Origin: a virus
Virus record (IMG/VR): IMGVR_UViG_3300020121_000039
Coordinates: 1 to 42,568 of that record
Length of the DNA stretch: 42,568 nucleotides
Strand: one strand, 5' to 3'
Shown here: piece after piece, positions 26,483 to 33,407 of the stretch
Layout: each line of letters opens with the position of its first letter
How positions within the stretch are numbered: the stretch's first letter is position 1
Program-made: the position numbers and the translations under genes
Notes under the pieces: model-generated
Databases searched by the model: none
What the model was told of the DNA's origin: nothing
What the model saw: only the letters and a program-made list of their open reading frames with translations

Positions 26483-27433
26483 ATGGCAATCCTTCATCTT
26501 AACGAGTCGTCCTCTGGCGCAACGCGATGCTCGGGCACGAACGGCGATTTGAATGCGCTGCTCAAATGGGCCTTGGTTACCAACGGTGGCTGGACCAACC
26601 CATTCACGGCGACGAATGCCGACATCTTCAAGCCGGCATCTGGGAACCAGCTATTGCTTTTCGTCAATCACGACAGTACGGTATCCGGCGATGCCCGCTA
26701 TGCGCTGGTGCGTGGTTGCGAGTCGGCAACGGGCGCAGGTACTGGCACCATTACCAATCCCTTCCCGACCGTGGCGCAGATCGCCAATGCCAGCGCTAAC
26801 TGGGGCGTGTCCAGCGTCGCCAGCACGACGACGAGAAACTTCGATATCTACGTGGCCCCCAGTTGGATGTTCCTGGTCATCTTCACGACAGGATCGACCA
26901 TCTCCGATATCGGGTTTTTTGGCGACATGTCGCCCAGCATTGCCGCCGATACCTGGTGTACGGCCTGTTCGACGCGGAACCTGAATACCGCGCCTTCCGG
27001 CGTGCTTGGCGGCCAGATGGGGACGGCCAGCGCCACGACCAGCAACCTGTTGTTCTTCGTTCGCAGCATCGACGGGACGGTCAATTCCACGCATGCCTCG
27101 ATGAACCTCGACAACGGCGTGACGACCATTGGCAACTACACGGCGGGTGCCACGATGCAGAACGGCATCACGGCATTGATAGACCGCCAGAAGGTGTCGG
27201 TAACCGACTCGGGAGCCACGACGACGACTTTTGCAGCCGCCAAGGGTCACTTCAAGCGCGCCTACTGGCCGAACCTATGGTCGCCTTTGCACAGTGGGCT
27301 TGGGGCTGTCGCTGCCCGCGACACCTTCACGGACACGGCCTACAATGCAGGTGCGACCTTCCGCGTGTTTGCCGGTTCGACCGGGTCGCTGATCGTCGAA
27401 GAATCGAACACCTGGAGCCCTCCGGTCGTATGA
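26483..27433 (+). CDS. Putative tail-associated virion protein (316 aa)
   Basis: The protein contains LNALLKWALVTNGGWTNPFT near the N-terminus, then a DARYALVRGCES segment and FPTVAQIANAS, a layout I associate with structural proteins found beside fibre genes in many siphoviruses and podoviruses. It is beta-rich with many Thr/Ser/Asn and no catalytic motif. ATG 26483 directly follows the collagen-like gene stop. Role in receptor binding or fibre attachment is inferred from context. Confidence 0.78.
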   Translation: MAILHLNESSSGATRCSGTNGDLNALLKWALVTNGGWTNPFTATNADIFKPASGNQLLLFVNHDSTVSGDARYALVRGCESATGAGTGTITNPFPTVAQIANASANWGVSSVASTTTRNFDIYVAPSWMFLVIFTTGSTISDIGFFGDMSPSIAADTWCTACSTRNLNTAPSGVLGGQMGTASATTSNLLFFVRSIDGTVNSTHASMNLDNGVTTIGNYTAGATMQNGITALIDRQKVSVTDSGATTTTFAAAKGHFKRAYWPNLWSPLHSGLGAVAARDTFTDTAYNAGATFRVFAGSTGSLIVEESNTWSPPVV

Positions 27434-27440
27434 GGCGTGT

Positions 27441-27809
27441 ATGGCCGCACTAGGAAACGTCGGCAAGGGCTTTGCCATAAGCCCAGAGTGGTTTGCCCTG
27501 AGTGTGTTCGACGTGCCCAAGGCTCCGACTTCGGTCACGATGACGGCAGTTTCCTCTTTTCCCGCCACTGTTGTCGTCCTATACTGGCACGGAGTACCGA
27601 TACCCACGACAGGAGGCCCTGGTGGCAGGACCTTGACAGATGCCAGCGGCAACTGGTTTTTTTACGACATGGACGATTCAGGACTGTTCCCCTACTACAT
27701 TTATGCCTTGGGAACAGGAGAGGACTGGTCGGCCACTGTGGTCGGCAACGTCGTCGTCGTCACTCAGCTTCACGCGGCGAATCGCGCGGTGGCGTATGCG
27801 TATTGCTGA
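27441..27809 (+). CDS. Small beta-rich protein ending the structural operon (122 aa)
   Basis: ATG 27441 follows the previous stop by seven bases. The product has alternating beta-like segments (SVTMTAVSSFPATVVVLYWH, PGGRTLTDASGNWFFYDMD) and ends HAANRAVAYAYC. It resembles a small Ig-like or fibre-tip domain, but no family is named with confidence. Its last 50 bases overlap the end of the convergent minus-strand gene 27760-28542. Confidence 0.72.
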   Translation: MAALGNVGKGFAISPEWFALSVFDVPKAPTSVTMTAVSSFPATVVVLYWHGVPIPTTGGPGGRTLTDASGNWFFYDMDDSGLFPYYIYALGTGEDWSATVVGNVVVVTQLHAANRAVAYAYC

Positions 27810-28542
27810 TCAGCCCGCAATAGTCGCACTGCGGTGTCGGCCAGCGTGCGCCGCACTGGGGGCAGGTCTGCGGATGCGCCTGCAATGCAGCGAGTTGGTC
27901 GCGGAGTTGGTACAGTTCCTGATACACGCCATGCGTAATGCCAGCCTTGCTCAGTGCCCAGTCACGTTCCTCCCGCAGCCGTGCGAGTTCGCCTTGTAGC
28001 TGTGCGAAGACGGCTTCAAGGGTTTCACGAACTGCGCCTGACAACGGCGTACCTTTGGTCAGCACATCCCCGAATAGCCGCCTGACGGCTGTTGCAACCA
28101 TTGCATCCGTTACCTCGCCTGACTGCGAGGGAGCGGATGGCGGTTGTGGGGCGGCGTAGAGTGGGCGAATTTCGATGGTCTTGTATCCTTCGGCCACCAT
28201 GCGACGCGCTTTGTCGATGTCGCGCTGGCTACTGTTCGTTTCCCAGTCACCCCAAATTCGGTTTTCGGAATACCGCTGCCGAATCTGCCACGCTACCGGC
28301 TCTCCAATCGCGCCTACCTGCGCATCAGGGGCACTGCGGCTGTTGCGGCTGGCGTCGTATTCAGTGAGGATGTCTTCGCACATGTGCCGCACTGAAATCT
28401 GCCCCATGAAAGGTTCTAGTGGTGATTGGTTTGCGAGCATCTGTTGAATGCTGCGCACGATAGCAGCCATCCTGTCGATCAGCGCAGCATCCGTGCGACT
28501 GCCCTCGGGATGTAACTGCCTGCGTGAGATGGGTGGGATCAT
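27760..28542 (-). CDS. Phage accessory protein with C-terminal zinc ribbon (260 aa)
   Basis: ATG 28542 to stop 27760. The middle contains IGEPVAWQIRQRYSEN and YKTIEIRPLYAAPQPP, the 'PVAW ... PLY..P' layout of ead/ea22-like accessory proteins of lambdoid phages. A helical stretch (LEAVFAQLQGELARLREERDWAL) follows and the C-terminus has CPQCGARWPTPQCDYCG, a likely zinc ribbon. It is the last gene of the leftward operon and converges on the structural operon with a 50-base overlap. Function unknown. Confidence 0.78.
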   Translation of the reverse strand: MIPPISRRQLHPEGSRTDAALIDRMAAIVRSIQQMLANQSPLEPFMGQISVRHMCEDILTEYDASRNSRSAPDAQVGAIGEPVAWQIRQRYSENRIWGDWETNSSQRDIDKARRMVAEGYKTIEIRPLYAAPQPPSAPSQSGEVTDAMVATAVRRLFGDVLTKGTPLSGAVRETLEAVFAQLQGELARLREERDWALSKAGITHGVYQELYQLRDQLAALQAHPQTCPQCGARWPTPQCDYCGLISNTHTPPRDSPREAE

Positions 28543-28844
28543 GGCTGCGGTTCCTCTTGTGGAGGTTCTTGTTGTTCCTCCTGTTGCTGCTGTTCGTAGT
28601 GGATGCGCTGCATTTCCAGCATGTACGCCTCTTCCTCCTGCGCCTCTTCACGGCGGTTGCGCTCGCGACGAACTTCCGCCGCATATCCGTCAACGCATTC
28701 GCTTGGGTATCGACCATTCATCCGGCAATCGTCTGCGCACTCGACGGCGCGTTCTGGGTCATAACCGCGTCGCCATGCTTCGTAATACACGTCTGCGCGG
28801 TATTCGTTACGTTCGTCACGTTCCTCTTCTCGGTACCTACTCAC
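28539..28844 (-). CDS. Highly charged Glu/Arg/Gln-rich protein (101 aa)
   Basis: ATG 28844 to TGA 28539, coupled by ATGA overlaps on both sides. The sequence opens MSRYREEERDERNEYRADVYYEA, has a small cysteine-containing section (ERAVECADDCRMNGRYPSEC) and ends in a Glu/Gln/Pro tail (EQQQQEEQQEPPQEEPQP). Much of it is probably helical or disordered. No family recognised. Confidence 0.7.
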   Translation of the reverse strand: MSRYREEERDERNEYRADVYYEAWRRGYDPERAVECADDCRMNGRYPSECVDGYAAEVRRERNRREEAQEEEAYMLEMQRIHYEQQQQEEQQEPPQEEPQP

Positions 28845-29278
28845 TTCACTTCCCCTTGTTCGTCTGAGACGGCTGGACTGGTGGGGCGCTCATGGCCGGT
28901 TGCATCTATGACATCTCTGCATTTTGGACAAATAAGCCCAGCAAACTTTCCGTGCGTTCCCCACCCTGAAAGCTGCTTAGTGCCGATGCCACATGATGCG
29001 CATGTCTCAATTATTGGTGCTATTGGCGGATTCGGTTTCTGTTGCCAGCCGATTAGTTTTGGCGATGTGTGCCATGGGCACGCCGGATATTCATTCGGAT
29101 GACCGAGTGATGGCGTTATTTGACCATCTGCCGCAATCGTGTGATTCACCGCATTCAACGGTTTGCCGCAATCCGGACACCATACAATCGCTGTCCAGCG
29201 TGGGTTATCGCCTAACTGGTCAATCAAGGTATACGACCAATGACCGCGACCTTTGCCTTCTGGAATGTCAGTCAGCAT
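28841..29278 (-). CDS. Phage zinc-ribbon protein (145 aa)
   Basis: I start at ATG 29278, which has GGAAGG six to eight bases upstream; the frame continues further up but only as overlap with the preceding gene. The N-terminal half has RWTAIVWCPDCGKPLNAVNH and ITPSLGHPNEYPACPWHTSPKLIGW, like a small phage family with a CPxC...CxWH layout. The C-terminal half has CASCG and CPKC, a second metal site. Probable zinc-binding adaptor; partner unknown. Confidence 0.75.
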   Translation of the reverse strand: MLTDIPEGKGRGHWSYTLIDQLGDNPRWTAIVWCPDCGKPLNAVNHTIAADGQITPSLGHPNEYPACPWHTSPKLIGWQQKPNPPIAPIIETCASCGIGTKQLSGWGTHGKFAGLICPKCRDVIDATGHERPTSPAVSDEQGEVK

Positions 29279-29606
29279 TGTTATCCTTCCGTTCAACCGC
29301 CCTCTGCAACCGCTCGACCTCGGCACTTTGCGCACTAAGCTGCGCAGTGAGGCGGTCGCGTTCCTGAATTAGCAGGCCGATGCCGCACAGTAGTTCATCT
29401 ATCGGTAGCATGTCATTCGATTCAGTCCAGCGTATGTGGTGTCTGACATACCGGTAAATCGTAGACCAATCCTCCCTAAGCCGCGCGTGGTCGGCACTGA
29501 GGGTACGCAGCATGTCGGCAAAACTATCTTCGCGACCGTCCAGCGCAAACATGTCTAGCGCGCAGTCGTCGATAATCTGTTCCACTTCCTCGGGGGTGGT
29601 GGTCAT
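29268..29606 (-). CDS. Coiled-coil hypothetical protein (112 aa)
   Basis: ATG 29606 to stop 29268. The N-terminus is acidic (TTTPEEVEQIIDDCALDMFALD) and the C-terminus is a clear heptad helix (LIQERDRLTAQLSAQSAEVERLQRAVERKDN). It overlaps the next gene by 11 bases and the preceding one by four. No enzymatic motif is visible. Confidence 0.7.
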   Translation of the reverse strand: MTTTPEEVEQIIDDCALDMFALDGREDSFADMLRTLSADHARLREDWSTIYRYVRHHIRWTESNDMLPIDELLCGIGLLIQERDRLTAQLSAQSAEVERLQRAVERKDNNAD

Positions 29607-29821
29607 GGCGTCACCAGCGTCATTATTCGGCGCACCGCATTGTCTTGTGCTTTGGTTAGTATTTCGTCGTGGTCTTCGCGCCCGTATTGGTCATCGCCCC
29701 AACTGGCGAATAATTGCTCAAAGTCTGCATCGCGAACCATTGCAGCAGCCATTTCAAGCGCAATGCGATTGGCGTTACGCTGATTGAATCTTTCGCGCGG
29801 TGGCACGGTGTCAGTCTTCAT
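29603..29821 (-). CDS. Hypothetical protein (72 aa)
   Basis: ATG 29821 to stop 29603. The product is charged and probably helical (NANRIALEMAAAMVRDADFEQLF, DDQYGREDHDEILTKAQDNAVRRI). Its start overlaps the end of the Lar-DUF551 fusion gene by 11 bases. No family recognised. Confidence 0.65.
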   Translation of the reverse strand: MKTDTVPPRERFNQRNANRIALEMAAAMVRDADFEQLFASWGDDQYGREDHDEILTKAQDNAVRRIMTLVTP

Positions 29822-30227
29822 GGGGTGGCTCCGGTAGGGGTTGCCAAATTACGATTGTCTTGGACTTTGCAAACTGTGGCACCCAGTTAGTGGACCACCA
29901 ATCACCAAGCCACCATCCAACTGTTACAGCAACGCCATCCGACAGCAAGATTCGAGTTCCATCTTTCGGCGCAGTCTCAATCGGCTGCCACCCATCCGCC
30001 GTGTTGCCCGCAGTCGGCTCACAAGGCGCAGCAAGGGGTTGGGCGCGGGTGTTCCAGTATGAAATCTCTAACCCTTCATCCTTTTTAAGACTCAGGAAGC
30101 ACTTCCGATTGGAACACGTTGCGTAAAACTTGCCGGCCATTTTTACTCTGCGCCCCGGCGATCCGCAAAACGGACAGGGAAGCAGGCTTGGTGCCGCAGG
30201 AACAGAGAACTCGCGGTCAGGAGTCAT
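29811..30227 (-). CDS. Lar-like zinc ribbon fused to DUF551
   Basis: The 138-aa product joins two phage domains. Residues about 15-62 (LLPCPFCGSPGRRVKM, ATCSNRKCFLS, ISYWNTRAQ) match the four-cysteine restriction-alleviation (Lar-like) family. Residues about 78-138 (DGWQPIETAPKDGTRILLSD, VTVGWWLG, VIWQPLPEPP) match DUF551. ATG 30227 has GGAGGG nine bases upstream and overlaps the previous stop as ATGA; the frame is open much further upstream but only as a shadow of other genes. Lar proteins of lambdoid phages weaken host type I restriction; whether this one does is inference. Confidence 0.82.
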   Translation of the reverse strand: MTPDREFSVPAAPSLLPCPFCGSPGRRVKMAGKFYATCSNRKCFLSLKKDEGLEISYWNTRAQPLAAPCEPTAGNTADGWQPIETAPKDGTRILLSDGVAVTVGWWLGDWWSTNWVPQFAKSKTIVIWQPLPEPPHED

Positions 30228-30493
30228 TGCTCGAACCCTCCACGAAAGATGATCCCGTCGCACACCAGCTTGCGATCGGTAGTCCAGCGCATCGGCGTAC
30301 ACGGCGCATGCACCGCGACGTGATCGACCAGGAGTAGCGATGTGCCAGCAGCCGCGGCAAGCCTGCTGCAAGCGATGGCGAGCAGTCCGACGACCAGGGT
30401 TGCGGCGACCAGGCGCCACAACGTGCGCACGCTCAACAGCAGCGCGGCGCCGATGCTGAAACCGACGATGGCGATGAGGGTTACAGTGTCCAT
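30224..30493 (-). CDS. Small membrane protein (89 aa, two TM segments)
   Basis: ATG 30493 to TGA 30224. Two hydrophobic segments are seen at residues 4-21 (VTLIAIVGFSIGAALLLS) and 27-43 (RLVAATLVVGLLAIACS), followed by a soluble tail with two Cys. It overlaps the exonuclease gene end by 13 bases and the Lar fusion start by four. It could be an inner-membrane exclusion or lysis-timing protein, but nothing in the sequence decides this. Confidence 0.65.
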   Translation of the reverse strand: MDTVTLIAIVGFSIGAALLLSVRTLWRLVAATLVVGLLAIACSRLAAAAGTSLLLVDHVAVHAPCTPMRWTTDRKLVCDGIIFRGGFEQ

Positions 30494-31326
30494 GATGCGT
30501 CATACCTCTTGAGAGACTTCCAAAGGTCCAGCGCCTTACTGAAGACTTCCCAGCCATAGGCAATATCGTCTGCCGACCAGACGTGGCTAGCGACCTTGCC
30601 CGGATGCGTTCTGGACACGAAGATGTTGGCGCATTGTGTAGGCGAGAACAGTGGCGGGTCCATGTCGAATGTTTGGAACGGTCGAATGCCAAGACCCACC
30701 TGATACGCCGCCAGTTGCCAATGCTGATCCCACGCGAGTTTTTTTTGCTTGCCGTAGGCGTCTACCTCAGTGAAGTCGCCGTCGCGGCCTTTGTAATCAA
30801 CCACGATTCCGGTGGATGGCGAGTGCAGGTCAGTGGCGCCGCCGAAGCCAAGCGGATGAGCAAAGGTCTTCTCGCTGATCCAATCATCGACATCGGGGAA
30901 CAGGCGCTTGATTTCGGCCAGCGTGGCAGCGACATGCGGCACAAAGCGTTCAGGATAATCACGCCCATCAAAATGCGCTTCAATGGCGCGATGGATGCGC
31001 GTGCCTTCGGCGGCTGCGTTCAATGCCTGCTGCTTGCTGTCATCCATCACGCGCGCCAGATAGACCTCCTCCGGCTCGTCGGGAATTCGCGGCAGCGTAA
31101 GCGCCGACAGGATACCTTGTTCCACTTTCCACTTTTCCAGCGCCGGCTTGGCGATGACTGTCAGAACAGTCGTCACGCTCGGCACCAGTTTCAGGCCACG
31201 ATCCCAGCGCAGGTTGATGCCACGCTCGCCACCGGACTTGTTCGGGACCGTGTAGCATGGCGATCCATCACGGCGATACCAGTGGCCCGATTCGGCATCG
31301 GCTTTCGGTGCGATGACGGCGCTCAC
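30481..31326 (-). CDS. PD-(D/E)XK phage exonuclease
   Basis: A 281-aa nuclease of the RecB/Cas4/lambda-exonuclease-like superfamily. Motifs from the GTG start are EGTRIHRAIE (107-116), Glu 152 in the SEKTF segment, GFGGATD with Asp 166, and VVDYKGRD with Asp 177 and Lys 179, then a QLAAYQ-type helix (Gln, Tyr), the usual motif IV. I choose GTG 31326 because GGAGGT lies seven bases upstream and GTGA overlaps the preceding stop; an ATG at 31365 would overlap the preceding gene by 43 bases. With the SSB-like protein upstream (31756-32202) it forms a likely recombination or DNA-processing module. Confidence 0.88.
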   Translation of the reverse strand: MSAVIAPKADAESGHWYRRDGSPCYTVPNKSGGERGINLRWDRGLKLVPSVTTVLTVIAKPALEKWKVEQGILSALTLPRIPDEPEEVYLARVMDDSKQQALNAAAEGTRIHRAIEAHFDGRDYPERFVPHVAATLAEIKRLFPDVDDWISEKTFAHPLGFGGATDLHSPSTGIVVDYKGRDGDFTEVDAYGKQKKLAWDQHWQLAAYQVGLGIRPFQTFDMDPPLFSPTQCANIFVSRTHPGKVASHVWSADDIAYGWEVFSKALDLWKSLKRYDASWTL

Positions 31327-31538
31327 GACTTCACCTCCGCTGCGCGATAGGGCGTACTTCTCCATTCCTCGATCCTGTCAATGTGATAGTCACACTTGAA
31401 CACGCCGATGCGCGCGACCTTCACTCGGGACTGGACCTCCTTGATCTTAGACTGCAGATGATCCTCGCTGTCGCAGGTCAGTATCTCCGGCTTGGCGGAA
31501 TCCTGTTCGTAGTTGACGCGCAAAAGGGCGTAGCACAT
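31323..31538 (-). CDS. Hypothetical protein upstream of exonuclease (71 aa)
   Basis: ATG 31538 overlaps the previous stop in TGATG. A longer frame back to 31688 exists but its first 50 residues are a shadow of the 57-aa gene upstream. The protein reads MCYALLRVNYEQDSAKPEIL and then a basic helical part (HLQSKIKEVQSRVKVARIGV). No family recognised; tight coupling to the exonuclease suggests a linked role. Confidence 0.68.
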   Translation of the reverse strand: MCYALLRVNYEQDSAKPEILTCDSEDHLQSKIKEVQSRVKVARIGVFKCDYHIDRIEEWRSTPYRAAEVKS

Positions 31539-31711
31539 CACCCTGCAACCAGTTTCCGGCGCTTGATTTCCTTTAGCACGGTCTTGTAATCCATCAGGCC
31601 ATGCGTCCATTTCTGCATCAGCGTGTCGATCTTCAACTCGTCTGCGGTTGACTTCCGAGACGCCCAGCCGTTGCTGGTTTGTTCCCATGTTCTACCATTG
31701 CCGTTTGGCAT
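31538..31711 (-). CDS. Small basic protein (57 aa)
   Basis: ATG 31711 to TGA 31538-31540. The product begins MPNGNGRTWEQTSNGWASRK and ends KTVLKEIKRRKLVAG. It is basic and partly helical. Its stop overlaps the start of the next gene (TGATG). GGAGAACATC upstream provides a ribosome-binding site. It lies between the SSB-like and exonuclease genes, so a DNA-binding or annealing cofactor is a possibility, without direct support. Confidence 0.68.
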   Translation of the reverse strand: MPNGNGRTWEQTSNGWASRKSTADELKIDTLMQKWTHGLMDYKTVLKEIKRRKLVAG

Positions 31712-31755
31712 GATGTTCTCCAGAAAGTGCGGCGCGTCCGTGCGCCAGTGGTCGA

Positions 31756-32202
31756 TCAGAACGGGATTTCGTCGTCGAAGTCCGGCCCTGCAGAAGCAGA
31801 CACCGTGGCCTTGGGATTGCGCGGACGACCGGCTTCCTGATCTGCTGCGGCATCTTCCGGGTCAGCAGCAGGCTTGGCCGCAGCCTTACCCTTGGGCGCA
31901 CGCAGGCGCAGCCCACCGACGACTTCGCCGCCGAATTCGACATCTTCGTCCACATAGACGACCATCTGCTTGCCGATCCAGCCGTCGCTGTCGTCGCCGT
32001 GCGCCTTGGCGATGCGCTTCAAGTTCGTCGAGTTCAGCACCATCGGCTTGTCGAGTTCGGCAAAGACAGCGACCCACTTCATGTCGCCGGACTGGTTCTG
32101 GCTCACATCTGCCGTGGTCAGCTTCTTGATCGTGACCAGGACCGGCTCGGGTACGTCGGACTGCTTGATGTACTTGCTCGGGAGCATTTCGGAGATTTTC
32201 AT
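31756..32202 (-). CDS. ssb: Single-stranded DNA-binding protein-like
   Basis: A 148-aa protein. Residues 1-105 form a beta-rich body (MKISEMLPSKYIKQSDVPEP, VLVTIKKLTTADVSQNQSGD, GWIGKQMVVYVDEDVEFGG), then a disordered Ala/Lys/Pro linker, then the acidic tip DFDDEIPF. The D-D-x-I-P-F end is the hallmark of bacterial and phage SSB tails that bind partner proteins. The body does not show a textbook OB-fold motif, so it belongs to a divergent phage SSB family. It has AGGAA about 10 bases before ATG 32202. Works in DNA replication or recombination with the exonuclease downstream. Confidence 0.8.
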   Translation of the reverse strand: MKISEMLPSKYIKQSDVPEPVLVTIKKLTTADVSQNQSGDMKWVAVFAELDKPMVLNSTNLKRIAKAHGDDSDGWIGKQMVVYVDEDVEFGGEVVGGLRLRAPKGKAAAKPAADPEDAAADQEAGRPRNPKATVSASAGPDFDDEIPF

Positions 32203-32242
32203 GTGCGAGTTCCTGTGTGAGTTTGAGTTGAGTTTAGTTGGT

Positions 32243-32264
32243 TGCCCGGATTAAGCGCCGGGCA
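32243..32264. other. Hairpin in gap upstream of SSB-like gene
   Basis: TGCCCGG (32243-32249) and CCGGGCA (32258-32264) form a perfect 7-bp stem with an 8-base loop in the 108-base gap (32203-32310) between the membrane-protein gene and the SSB-like gene. On the minus strand, where transcription runs, no T-run follows, so it is more likely an RNA-processing or attenuating structure than a full terminator. Confidence 0.5.
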
Positions 32265-32310
32265 CGCTGCGTTGCACTTCATCAAGGGGAGTTTTGCGTT
32301 GGCGTTCGTG

Positions 32311-32553
32311 TCAGCGTCTATCCTCCTTTTTGCGAAGTTCATGGGCGTCACCAAAAACGAATTGACTCGGAACCCATTTGTCTTCAACCTTGGCGTAGCA
32401 GCCAAAGCTGTACTTCGTTTCGTAACCTGTTGCGGCCTCGAAGCCTTTGCAGGTTGCGTAATCGCCACCTATTACGACCAATGCAATGAAGCCAAAAATC
32501 ATTCCGACCATAACCGCAATCGGTAGACCAAATTCACGAAATTCTTGCCACAT
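32311..32553 (-). CDS. Small membrane protein (80 aa)
   Basis: ATG 32553 to stop 32311. A hydrophobic segment at residues 10-30 (LPIAVMVGMIFGFIALVVIGG) is followed by a soluble part with two Cys (ATCKGFEAATGYETKYSFGC) and a charged tail. The start overlaps the previous stop in TGATG. Probably an inner-membrane anchored early protein; the function is unknown. Confidence 0.68.
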   Translation of the reverse strand: MWQEFREFGLPIAVMVGMIFGFIALVVIGGDYATCKGFEAATGYETKYSFGCYAKVEDKWVPSQFVFGDAHELRKKEDRR

Positions 32554-32798
32554 CAGTCTTCTCCACGTCCGTTGATACAGGGTTGATGCTCGACGGCTTC
32601 CGCCGCAGCATAGCGTTCGTTGTCGTCCTGCGGCACCTTGCCGAACAGGCGCAGGTAGGTTTCTTCCAGCGCACGGTCACGCCTCTCATCTTCCGTGGGG
32701 CCGTACAACTGCTGCAGCAACACAGGCGTCACGGTGCGGACCTTGTGGCTTGCATGCCGCTGTTCCCAGTCGTGTTGCGACTTGTTGAAGGATTTCAT
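32553..32798 (-). CDS. Charged hypothetical protein (81 aa)
   Basis: ATG 32798 to stop 32553. The sequence is rich in Glu, Arg and Gln (GPTEDERRDRALEETYLRLF) and helical. It overlaps both neighbours by one to four bases. No family recognised. Confidence 0.62.
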   Translation of the reverse strand: MKSFNKSQHDWEQRHASHKVRTVTPVLLQQLYGPTEDERRDRALEETYLRLFGKVPQDDNERYAAAEAVEHQPCINGRGED

Positions 32799-32965
32799 GC
32801 GTGATCCTCATAATGCGCCCCGACCAGCAGGATCAGCGCCATGCCGACGATGCCGACGATGCTGGCGACAACGAAGTCCGTCTGCGCTGTGTTGTAGCAG
32901 GCGACGACAAGAATGGAAGCAATCAATCCGATGAATCCTGCTGCCTGGCGTTCGTTCAGTTCCAT
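32795..32965 (-). CDS. Small two-TM membrane protein (56 aa)
   Basis: ATG 32965 overlaps the previous stop in TGATG, so the open codons upstream of it are ignored. Two hydrophobic segments (AGFIGLIASILVVACY at 9-24; VVASIVGIVGMALILLVGA at 31-49) are joined by a short NTAQTDF loop. The hairpin topology resembles small holins or exclusion proteins, but the gene lies in the early operon far from the endolysin. Confidence 0.65.
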   Translation of the reverse strand: MELNERQAAGFIGLIASILVVACYNTAQTDFVVASIVGIVGMALILLVGAHYEDHA

Positions 32966-33351
32966 CACAGCCACCCGTTTGCGAGGCCAGCTTCGTGCCA
33001 CTTGGCGATGACTTCGGCGTGGGTGTGGGTATTGTTATAAGTGACGATGTCATGCATGGCCCTCGACAAGGCGCAATAAACTTTTATATGCCGCTTATCG
33101 CTATGATCACGGTTGACCAACATGAGGGATGCGCCATGCGAACAGTACTGATCGCGTCCATCTCTTACCCGGTGAGTGGCGCCCTGACACCAGTCGCGCT
33201 CATCCGCAATCAGCGCCAGCGCCTTGCGGAACAGCACGCCTTCCGGGCTATTGAATCGCGGATCGGCCGGGACTTCGGTCGGCTGGAACTTGCGCAGCAG
33301 CGCATCGACTTCGCCTTGGATGCTGGACAGGGTTTCGTTTAGTTTGAGCAT
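32965..33351 (-). CDS. First gene of the leftward early operon (128 aa, unknown)
   Basis: ATG 33351 has AGGAG six bases upstream (about 33358-33362) and lies about 20 bases after the predicted start of the leftward transcript. The product begins MLKLNETLSSIQGEVDALLRKF and has WCQGATHRVRDGRDQYCSHG in the middle, with Cys and His that could bind metal. I recognise no family. Its promoter overlaps that of the Cro-like gene, so it is probably expressed immediately early. Confidence 0.7.
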   Translation of the reverse strand: MLKLNETLSSIQGEVDALLRKFQPTEVPADPRFNSPEGVLFRKALALIADERDWCQGATHRVRDGRDQYCSHGASLMLVNRDHSDKRHIKVYCALSRAMHDIVTYNNTHTHAEVIAKWHEAGLANGWL

Positions 33352-33362
33352 TTCAGTCTCCT

Positions 33363-33407
33363 GTTGACGTGGGATGCAAATTAACTTATATTCGCGGCCA
33401 TGTCAAC
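33363..33407. promoter_or_regulatory. Overlapping face-to-face promoters and inverted operator candidate
   Basis: Rightward promoter: -35 TTGACG (33364-33369), 17-base spacer, -10 TATATT (33387-33392), predicted transcript start at about 33399-33400, the A of the Cro-like ATG. Leftward promoter on the minus strand: -35 TTGACA (33406-33401), 17-base spacer, -10 TAATTT (33383-33378), start near 33371. The two -35 regions form a 10-bp inverted repeat, GTTGACGTGG (33363-33372) and the reverse complement GTTGACATGG (33398-33407), differing at one base. One protein bound there would cover both promoters. Confidence 0.75.

Noticed and set aside
21949-27433. Diversity-generating retroelement acting on the fibre region
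   Set aside because: No reverse transcriptase gene or template repeat is present; the fibre duplication is a whole domain, not a variable/template pair.
31539-31688. Upstream extension of the 71-aa gene at 31323-31538
   Set aside because: A separate 57-aa gene with coupled ends occupies the same DNA in another frame and looks more like protein.
32199-32468. Minus-strand frame of 89 codons overlapping the membrane-protein gene 32311-32553
   Set aside because: The competing frame encodes a clear transmembrane segment with coupled start and stop; this one is Asn/Thr-rich without features.
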